Positions 57,662-64,000 of a DNA stretch of 64,000 bases are shown piece by piece. A program made the position numbers and the translations under genes. Within the stretch, counting starts at the first letter, position 1; each line of letters starts with the position of its first letter. The notes under the pieces are model-generated. The model ran no database searches, was not told where the DNA came from, and saw only the letters and a program-made list of their open reading frames with translations. Where the stretch lies: assembly GCA_951230915.1 (NCBI GenBank), contig OX579637.1:8680001-8744000 (forward strand). Reading direction: 5' to 3'. This DNA comes from Antitrichia curtipendula (Eukaryota > Streptophyta > Bryopsida > Hypnales > Leucodontaceae).

Positions 57662-58012
57662 TTAACTTCCTGATTCAGTCAATGCACGACATTGTGGAAG
57701 TAAAAGACAAGCAACCACGGGTTCAGGAATTTCCGCACGCAGATCACTTGGCATATGGGATTTCACTTTCGGTGCAAACGTTAAATAATTAGCATCTCCG
57801 TAAAGCTTCTTTTGCGTCCCTTTTTCTGAAATAGTTGGCGACCTTGACAAATCTCGGACTGTCCAAGAGCGCAGAGGAGATGGTGAGCAAGAAATCGGCA
57901 AGCGCAGCTTCTTGTCTGGGGGACTATTTACCACTTCGTCCTCGATCTGCTTGATAGAGAAGTTCATGGTGGAATTAACAATAGGAGCCAAGCAAAATTC
58001 CTTGTACTAAGT
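57662..58012 (-). CDS. Probable 3' exon of the NIF/FCP1-like gene
   Basis: An open frame on minus with a plausible acceptor (acttag) at about 58013 and a stop at 57662. It encodes a Ser/Pro-rich segment (NSPPDKKLRLPIS, SPSPLRSWTVRDLSRS). No domain is recognised. Assignment to the phosphatase-like gene rests on orientation, spacing and the palindrome in the intervening intron (58302-58322). It could instead be part of the downstream gene. Confidence 0.35.
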
Positions 58013-58301
58013 ATCATGTACTGCCCATACTCCAGAATGGAGTCCTCAGACGCTTGACACGGGAGGTTCCCATCCAACCTAGATCTTACAGACGCGTTTT
58101 TCATCTGGCAGGGAAAAATAAGAAAATTAGCCATAGAACTTTGAACAGGTCATAAGTACATAGAGTTCAGTATAAGCTGTAGCCAGAGCAGAGGACCTTG
58201 GACCTCTAAAAACAAAATCGTCCCAAAGTACACGATATCGCAAAGGGCGTTAAAATGCAACAAAGAAATACGTAAAAATAAGTTGTTTTAGGACGCTACA
58301 T

Positions 58302-58322
58302 TTTTGGTCGACTCGAGCTGCA
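58302..58322. repeat. Palindrome in an intron of the NIF/FCP1-like gene
   Basis: ttttggtcg-act-cgagctgca. Core arms GGTCG and CGAGC belong to the TTCAGGTCG/TTTAGCTCG type; the outer bases have decayed. It lies just 3' of the main phosphatase exon. Confidence 0.6.
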
Positions 58323-58339
58323 TACCTCCAAAACTAAGT

Positions 58340-59056
58340 CTAACTAACACTAGCGGACCCATGAAGGACCTCTATAAGATTGTCATACTCTCGGCGACCC
58401 CGTTCTTCGCTCAGCATTCGTCTTCCAATCCTCCATTTTTTATTCTCTCTGAAGGACTTGAGACCATTGCTGCAGTTGACGTGCAACTGTTGGAACCAAG
58501 GAAGCAGGACTGCCAGAAGAAATGTGTCCCTGTCACCATTTCCTCGGTTACCCCAGGAATCCGATAATATTACATTCTCAGACTTGTTCATGATGTGTTT
58601 GTGCGGGCTGTCGTCCACTACGACTGTATTATGAGAAGTGAAGTTCCCATGGAAGCCACCGAAAAGGAAATCTAGGTTCTTAAGGAACAATTCCTTATTT
58701 GTTCCAGGTTCCTTGTAAGTGGTCAACCTCCCGACTCTATCCCTGCACTTGATAGTCTTGCACGAGTCTTGCCCAAGAACGAGGAAGGGCCATTTTCCCT
58801 TCCGAAAGAGGTATCCACAAATTTAATTGGTCGTAGTTTTTTTCATGGAGCTCCATACAGTAATTTTTGTTATCATCTCTAGCTCCTTCAAGAACTGAGC
58901 GCAATTTGGACAAACATATATTGCTTTGGGTCCAACAATTGCAGCGATTGTAGCAGAGTGCGGCTCTGAGGCGTCGCAAAAATGCTTGGTTGAACTGTTG
59001 GACTTCTAGTCCTCGCAGCAGCATAAAATGCCATTGAGGTCTAGGATGACGTTCAT
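58340..59056 (-). pseudogene. FCP1/NIF-type phosphatase-like gene, main exon
   Basis: The frame begins at ATG 59054-59056 with MNVILDLNGILC, the HAD-phosphatase motif I in the DLNG form shared with the copy at 37560-38284. KITVWSSMKK, GYLFRKGKWPFLVLGQDSC and VVVDDSPHK (the acidic motif IV of the fold) follow, then SENVILSDSW and LLAVLLPWF. A TAG just after the first motif and a TAA near 58820 interrupt the frame; both are compatible with C-to-T. FCP1/NIF proteins dephosphorylate Ser/Thr, classically on the RNA polymerase II C-terminal domain. With the second Asp of motif I replaced in both copies, activity is uncertain. The exon end is not certain; donor candidates lie near 58340-58380. Confidence 0.6.
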
Positions 59057-59280
59057 CCACTTTTTTGCCACCCCAGACCTCAATGGTTGATGGACGCCCT
59101 CCGTATTTCCTTTATGGTTTACTGTAGGATCGGACCCCTGCTAACAAATGTACGAATGTGCATCCAGTTACGATCGTGAAACTGGCCTAATTTGTACGTC
59201 ATGCAAAATCATTTCATTGCTGAAGGACAAATGACAATGTAGAATGTCCAGTTGTGCCATTCAAGGACAAGAGATTATAC

Positions 59281-59471
59281 CTTCTCCAGTGCCGAACTTG
59301 AAGGCCGATCAAGAATTTCACAATTGGTTGCCACACAATGAGGCGCTGAAGTATCTTCATCCAATTCAACAAACTCAACTGAACATATCGGATTTTCATC
59401 CTCATTTTCATCCCGATTTTGTGTAGAAGGGAGAATAGAAACCTCATGACAACTTTCCAGATTCATAAGTC
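59281..59471 (-). CDS. Probable 5' exon of the NIF/FCP1-like gene
   Basis: Bounded on the minus strand by acceptor attgcag (before 59471) and donor aag/gtataa (after 59281). It encodes a short acidic segment (DENEDENPICSVEFVELDEDT) without a recognised domain. A palindrome lies upstream at 59664-59684. Confidence 0.4.
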
Positions 59472-59663
59472 CTGCAATTCAAGATTGTGGAGAAGGACTC
59501 ATTGTAAGATATATATTGCATTTTCAATGATAATTGTCCTTTACAATATAGAACTCAATCCACCAGTGTCGAAACTACAACTAACGCCAACAAAAACAAT
59601 GTCCGGATAAAAATCGAGCACTACATCTACAGACAAAGCTAGAGCTCAAACTCTATCAAACAG

Positions 59664-59684
59664 TTTAGCTCGAGTCGAGCTAAA
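59664..59684. repeat. Perfect palindrome TTTAGCTCG-AGT-CGAGCTAAA
   Basis: 9-bp arms without mismatch around agt. The arm is intermediate between the TTCAGGTCG type of copy 1 and the TTTAGCGCG type of copy 2. It lies 5' of the phosphatase-like gene and 3' of copy 2. Confidence 0.8.
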
Positions 59685-59796
59685 CCTACATAACGCAATG
59701 CTCACTAAGTGTTTATTGGGCAAAACCTACAAGTTGATCTTTGGTGGGCAGGGCATCGCTTCCAAGCTCCACCTCGAAAGCCTCTCTGGACAGGTT

Positions 59797-60759
59797 CTAC
59801 CTAATCTCCATCTCCGCAGCTTCCACGTCGGGACGTGGACTCCTCACTGGGTCTTCTTGCTGAGCTTCCGAGGGAGAGGGATCACCAACAAAATCTTCGG
59901 ACGACAGAGGTGCAGGCGACTCGGGTGCGCTACCAAGGATTTCCAGCAAAGGCTGCGACGGACTCGAGGCGTTGCTTATATTAGAGCCGGACGGCTCGCC
60001 CTGCAGTTGCAACATCGGAGTTTGTGGAGGAGGGGGCAGTGCTGCGGTGGGTTTCGGGTCAACCTTTATAATCAGGATTTGAAGCATTTTCTTGTTCTGT
60101 TGGGCTAGCTCGCGGTTGTTTGGGGACTCCGCCCCCATCCACTCCTGATTATTTCTGTGAAGTTCAAGGTTATCAGCCCTCTCCCTTGCGTTGTCCTCCC
60201 TAATCTGCGCCAATGCAAGCTCGTTTTGGCGCTGGTTCAGCTGAGATTGTATTTGCATATTCGCTATAGATAAGGCAGTCTGGGCTGTAATCTCCGCCAG
60301 CTGCTTTGTAATACTCGTGATTGTATCCTTCTTCCTCTTCTTTTGTGGGCGCCCAAATGCAGTAGGAGTCTTCGGTGTTACAGGCAAAGGAGGTAACATG
60401 GAGCTCGCCGATGATCCTGGTATATCTGTAGATGGGCGGCTTGTCAGTGTTGCCATTTCATCGAGTCCTTGAAGCCCGTCGTCTTCAATGTCTTCCTCGT
60501 CCTCATCGGATTTGGAATCTGAGTCTGGTTCTTCGTAGAGCGGAACCTCCATCCGCCGCTCATTGAGTTGGGAAGTCTGGCTCGACCTCAATTTCCTCTT
60601 CGACGATGAGGGCGTTGAACTCGGACCTTCACCAGCCGACCTCGGGTACCCACTCTCAAGGAAGTCAGCTATGTCTAGCACCATCGCCTTCTTACAGATT
60701 CCTTCCCACCAACCCGATTGAGAACCCAGACCAATGGCGTAGATGTTCACGTTACTCAT
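59797..60759 (-). CDS. Last exon of the ParB/methyltransferase-like gene (copy 2)
   Basis: The exon begins with ATG at 60757-60759 after the acceptor ttttttgtag and ends with a stop at 59797, 320 codons uninterrupted. MSNVNIYAIGLG may be the start of a new exon rather than a protein start. It contains a LESGYPRS segment, STPSSSKRK, an acidic run (DSDSKSDEDEEDIEDD), a basic nuclear-signal-like RPQKKRKKD, a Gln/Arg/Glu-rich coiled coil (about residues 150-215) and a Pro/Ser-rich tail. The tail looks regulatory or protein-binding. The preceding intron (60760-60952) holds two palindromes. Confidence 0.6.
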   Translation of the reverse strand: MSNVNIYAIGLGSQSGWWEGICKKAMVLDIADFLESGYPRSAGEGPSSTPSSSKRKLRSSQTSQLNERRMEVPLYEEPDSDSKSDEDEEDIEDDGLQGLDEMATLTSRPSTDIPGSSASSMLPPLPVTPKTPTAFGRPQKKRKKDTITSITKQLAEITAQTALSIANMQIQSQLNQRQNELALAQIREDNARERADNLELHRNNQEWMGAESPNNRELAQQNKKMLQILIIKVDPKPTAALPPPPQTPMLQLQGEPSGSNISNASSPSQPLLEILGSAPESPAPLSSEDFVGDPSPSEAQQEDPVRSPRPDVEAAEMEIR

Positions 60760-60811
60760 CTACAAAAAAGAAATAATATTGTTAACGCAATCAACAGAAG
60801 ATGCAGAACAT

Positions 60812-60933
60812 TTTAGCGCAGCCCGCGCTAAAACGAAAACTCATTTGAATGCATAGGAACAGGAACAATGATAACGAACATACACTAGAAACACTTCATA
60901 CAGGCAACTCAGCTTAGCGCGACCCGCGCTAAA
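60812..60933. repeat. Two palindromes in the 193-bp intron, TTTAGCGCG type
   Basis: 60812-60832 reads tttagcgca-gcc-cgcgctaaa and 60913-60933 reads cttagcgcg-acc-cgcgctaaa. The intron is the homologue of 55412-55565, which carries two TTCAGGTCG-type sites. Confidence 0.85.
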
Positions 60934-60952
60934 GTGCAATCATATTGCATAC

Positions 60953-62309
60953 CACGGCCGTGCACGTCAGCTTGCCCCCCGTGTAACCGGAAAAACCCGA
61001 CATGCCAGACTTGCAGAATGCCTTCACGAGCCACAAGTAGGATTCCATTCTCAATTCCGTGTTGTGAATCCGATACTCCAGCTCACTGTACGCGCGTGTT
61101 TTCACGTACCGTGCCGTACCGTACCGTTTCCGGACACTCAAACTCGGAAGGGATTTCCACCTTGTTCTTGTTCTGTGGATTCTGCAGGAAGATAAGGAAC
61201 ACCTTCTTCGGCGTCCTCGCTGCTGGTACATTTCCCAGTCAGTCATTCTTTCCAGCAGAGTACACGGAATATGAAATCAAGAAGGATTTGAGAACCCTGT
61301 TCGATTCGACATACTTCAGGGCTTGAGCTTGCTCCTTCTCGTCACCACAAATGAAGAGCCACAACGGAACATCCCCAAGTGCAGGTTTCTTTGTGTTGTC
61401 CATGGACGTGAGCACTTCAATGAAGTACGGGTTCTCCACGGTAGAGGTGGCCTTCTTCTCAATCCCCGGCAAGGACCTGAAGTCAATCACCCTGAGCGCA
61501 AGATGTTTATCGATCTCTGGAGTCCACACCTTCTTTGGCCATTCCATGTGACGATTTTCGACCCACTCATAGGGCCAATAGTGGCCATTTGCTGTCGGTT
61601 TCTTAAAGTTTTCCTTGTGTTCAAGAAACACCTTGAAGAAATCATAGGCGTCTTGGGACAGCTCGGTGATCACCTTGTTCCTTGCCGATTTGTTCTTCGC
61701 TCTCCCAATGTAGGCTTCACTGGGCCTATCGAGCAGCACGTCCATGGTGGCGCTGGAGAAAAGCCGTTCCTTCTTAAAGGCCTTCCAGTTCTCACTGATG
61801 ATCTCGTTTTGAGCGTTCATGAGCCCAAGTTGAGGCTTGATGCCATGGAGCTCCTTGATCACGAGATTCTTCCGCTTACGACGTTCAACCCACTCCTTTG
61901 TGCTGAAACAATCATCGAGAACTGACGTGACACTCTTGATTGTGAACTTCGGGTATGAATGAGTGCGTTTCCCACCCGATTGGTTGAGCAGATGTTTTGC
62001 AAGTTTCGATATTTCATCGTAGCTCAAATTACCCAAGTGCTTGAAGAATTCATGATTCAACATGCAACTTTCAGGATTCCAATCCTCCTTAGCGTTAAAT
62101 ATCATATCCGTGTCAGGATTGAAGAGCTCTCCATGCGCGGTTGCGGTGATCACCTCACTCCACAGCTTGTACACATCATCGGGTGCCGTGATGAGCCGTA
62201 ATTCGTTCGTCAGCTTCAGCTTCTCTTCTTTGTATTTTGTTTTGGAGATCTTCAGATTCTTGATAACATCAATCATGGAGAATCTCATATACATTGCCCT
62301 CTCGAATAC
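60953..62309 (-). pseudogene. Methyltransferase-like exon of copy 2, frameshifted near its 3' end
   Basis: The exon starts at 62309 after the acceptor tgatag (VFERAMYMRFSMIDV) and ends at 60953 before a gtatgc donor. It is open for 350 codons to 61239, then needs three frame changes between about 61250 and 61100. One falls in a run of 5-bp cggta repeats (about 61108-61130). The paralogue at 55566-56921 shares HGEL..PDT...FNAK, NLS.....KLAKH.L, VERRKRK and HYWPYEW, plus the C-terminal EYRIHNTELRME followed by FSGYTGGKLTCTAVV. This last motif resembles the SAM-binding FxGxG of DNA methyltransferases, with Lys at the last position. The N-terminal part is unassigned. With the upstream exon the order is ParB-like then methyltransferase-like, an arrangement known from prokaryotic and phage modification proteins. 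Confidence 0.55.
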
Positions 62310-62429
62310 CTATCACATATTTTGGTAAATGGCGTTAGAATCGACAGCAAAGGTTCATGTAATTCAATCGCAATACATGAAGCAAGAAATTGACCGAGGA
62401 ATGAACTGATCCGTGTCTCAGGGATGCAG

Positions 62430-62450
62430 TTTAGCGCGCCTCGCGCTAAA
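62430..62450. repeat. Perfect palindrome TTTAGCGCG-CCT-CGCGCTAAA
   Basis: 9-bp arms without mismatch in the intron between the ParB-like exon and the methyltransferase-like exon. Confidence 0.88.
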
Positions 62451-62521
62451 GTGCTTACTTGGAAGCTCTACTTTTTCTGCCTGTTCTCTACTGTCCTTCT
62501 CGTGGACGCGAGAGTACCTAA

Positions 62522-63911
62522 TTACTTTGTTGGCGTCGGGTTTTCGGGCTTGCCCATATCCTCCCAGACATTCCGAGCTCCCAAAATATTGGTCGCCCAA
62601 GATGGTTGAACAGCCACAAAATGGTTTGTGCAATTGTAATATGCGGAAATGCTTCGCAGCTTCTCAGCATCTTCTAACCACACGATGAAGCAATTCCATT
62701 TCCGAAAGTGCTCCCTCTCATCCTTGTCCACGTTGTTTTCGTCATCGAACATGTACTTGCTAGCTTCAACACTCTGCTGCCCGTTGATGATGTAGAATTC
62801 CCCGGCCTCGATTTCCTCCCACCTTGTGGGCTTCTTCTTCAGACCAACGGGCATGATACAGAATGTTTGTTTGGTGCTCTTGTCAGGAATATTTAAGAGC
62901 ATATTGACCATGTCTTCAGCAATGATGTTTTGCTTGGACCGGATGTTATATGTTGGCGGCGCCTCTATGAGCTGTGAGATGTCAATCTCTTTCTTCTCAC
63001 CAACACCAAAGACATATGCGTCTTCACAAGTGGTCCAGAACTTCTTGTACACCTGACTTATATGCTCATAGTCAGGTTTCTTCTCTATCGCCCGCGAGTG
63101 TGGCACATTTTCCATCTCATTCGCGTAACTCCCTTTTGCGACCTCTGAAGTCTCAGACTCCTTTGCATAAGGTGTCTTCTTAGACAGTGCTGCAACTTTC
63201 TTCCCCTTCCGCGTGTCGGTCTTCAGAGTTGGTGTCTGCGTGCTTCTGTGACCTCGACTTGCACCCGACTCCTGCTTGACTTTGAGCTTGGAGGTCATAC
63301 TGAGGCCTTGGTTCAAAATCTCCTTTGATATTGATCGAGCTCTGTTATTCTCCTTCTGCATCTCAAGCTTCCCCTTCAGTGTGTGTAAGTCGTTGAATAG
63401 CATACGGATTTTGCTGCATAGTTTTTTCCATGTCAGGGGGGTCCCATTTGCGTTCTGCCACTTGTTGTTGTCTAGTTTCTTCTCCAGCTCCTTGATCTCA
63501 CCGCGGTATGGAGTAGGTTCTAGACTCGAGAGGAATGAGCTCAATTGGAAAGGCACAAGAACAGAGTTGATACAGATTGCGAAGTGATAATTATTCTGCC
63601 TACTCTCACCGAGAATCATTGTCATGCATTTGACTTTGATCATTGGGTGCGTGTTTGCCTCTACATCCTTGATCTTCTCGTGAAAAGAGAGTTGCAAGAA
63701 GCACTGAGCGTTCTTAAATTTATACGAGATGCAGAATTGGTTTATGAATGGGATCATGAATAATCTCCAGGCCTCAACTCTTTCCGGCTCCTTGAATTCC
63801 CAATATTCTCCTTCATTGAGATGGTCGTCTACACTTTTGTCGTCGTCGTGGAACTGCACTTCACATCTCTTGAAGTATATTTCCAGTGCCTCGATTTGAT
63901 TATCCATCCTC
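62522..63911 (-). CDS. ParB/sulfiredoxin-like exon of copy 2
   Basis: A 461-codon frame from ATG 63905-63907; a likely acceptor (gatag) just upstream suggests this is an internal exon starting at about 63911. Residues 1-230 are helical and unassigned, followed by a Lys/Ser-rich linker. Residues about 310-395 resemble the ParB nuclease/sulfiredoxin-like fold: IRSKQNIIAEDMVNMLLN (helix), TFCIMPVG (strand), then GEFYIINGQQSVEASKYM, the place of the GxHRxxAA-type motif. NCFIVWLEDAEKLRSISAYYN and PSWATNILGARNVW follow. The stop at 62522-62524 (PTPTK then TAA) is probably a 1-base deletion: one base on, the frame continues with VIRYSRVHEKDSREQAEK to a strong gtaagc donor near 62456. ParB-like domains bind DNA or act as nucleases. 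Confidence 0.5.
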
Positions 63912-63974
63912 CTATCAAAACAAGGTAGAAAATGAGGTTAGTCGACAGCGGACAATGTTTTTCGCCAGTTGCGT

Positions 63975-63995
63975 TTTAGCGCGGCGAGCGCTAAA
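63975..63995. repeat. Palindrome 5' of the ParB-like exon, TTTAGCGCG type
   Basis: tttagcgcg-gcg-agcgctaaa, one mismatch between arms. It lies in the presumed intron upstream of the ParB-like exon, at the window edge; more exons and sites may lie beyond. Confidence 0.8.
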
Positions 63996-64000
63996 TTGTA

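Overview
This is a stretch of repeat-rich nuclear DNA from a eukaryote of the green-plant lineage, with no bacterial-style gene organisation. The evidence is GT-AG introns, a Ty3/gypsy polyprotein primed by a tRNA-Asp-type site, very long LTRs with TATA boxes, degenerate plant-type telomere-like CCCTAAA tracts, and AT-rich intergenic DNA. A streptophyte alga (for example a charophyte) or a bryophyte/fern would fit; the exact taxon cannot be settled from the sequence alone. I see no housekeeping gene, rRNA, tRNA or CRISPR. A 200-base run of N (14144-14343) is an assembly gap.

Layout. 1-1780 is the 3' part of an LTR (family A) carrying a 331-bp foldback element, inserted in an unidentified low-complexity gene (1783-2362). 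3916-5400 (-) is a broken protein-kinase-like gene with a GC-rich CCGTCCG array just upstream (5580-6130). 6509-9914 is a solo LTR (family B, perfect 5-bp target duplication). 10662-14143 (-) is a broken coiled-coil/RING gene, also followed upstream by a CCGTCCG array, the gap and a 178-bp tandem repeat. 16824-20679 is a DUF7869-type transposase-like gene preceded by six copies of one short palindrome. 21-26.6 kb holds decayed remnants. 26646-30132 is a solo LTR of family A. 30-38.8 kb is mostly AT-rich relic DNA with a PHD-like fragment and an FCP1/NIF phosphatase-like relic. 38864-55084 is a nested retrotransposon block: two family B LTR pieces, a recombinant B/A LTR junction, and a gypsy internal region (gag, protease, RT, RNase H, integrase) whose RT is split by a solo LTR of a third family (C), then a 3' family A LTR. 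That element ends inside the last exon of a methyltransferase-like gene.

55085-64000 (-) holds two related multi-exon genes with a C-terminal nucleic-acid-methyltransferase-like motif. The distal one also has a ParB/sulfiredoxin-like exon. An FCP1/NIF-like phosphatase gene lies between them. The introns or 5' flanks of these genes, and the 5' flank of the DUF7869 gene, contain repeated 21-bp palindromes of the form (9-bp arm ending CG)-NNN-(CG 9-bp arm). Arm sequence is nearly constant within a gene and different between genes. I regard this as the best candidate for an undescribed system: gene-specific palindromic sites that appear to have changed together, possibly recognised by the encoded DNA-binding or DNA-modifying proteins.

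The second theme is the LTRs. All three LTR families are about 3.2-3.5 kb, carry their own long ORF behind a TATA box, and contain a 6-bp-stem/9-nt-loop hairpin whose stem shows compensatory changes between families. Nearly all interrupted genes keep one frame with stops explained by C-to-T or G-to-A changes, as expected of methylated, silenced elements.
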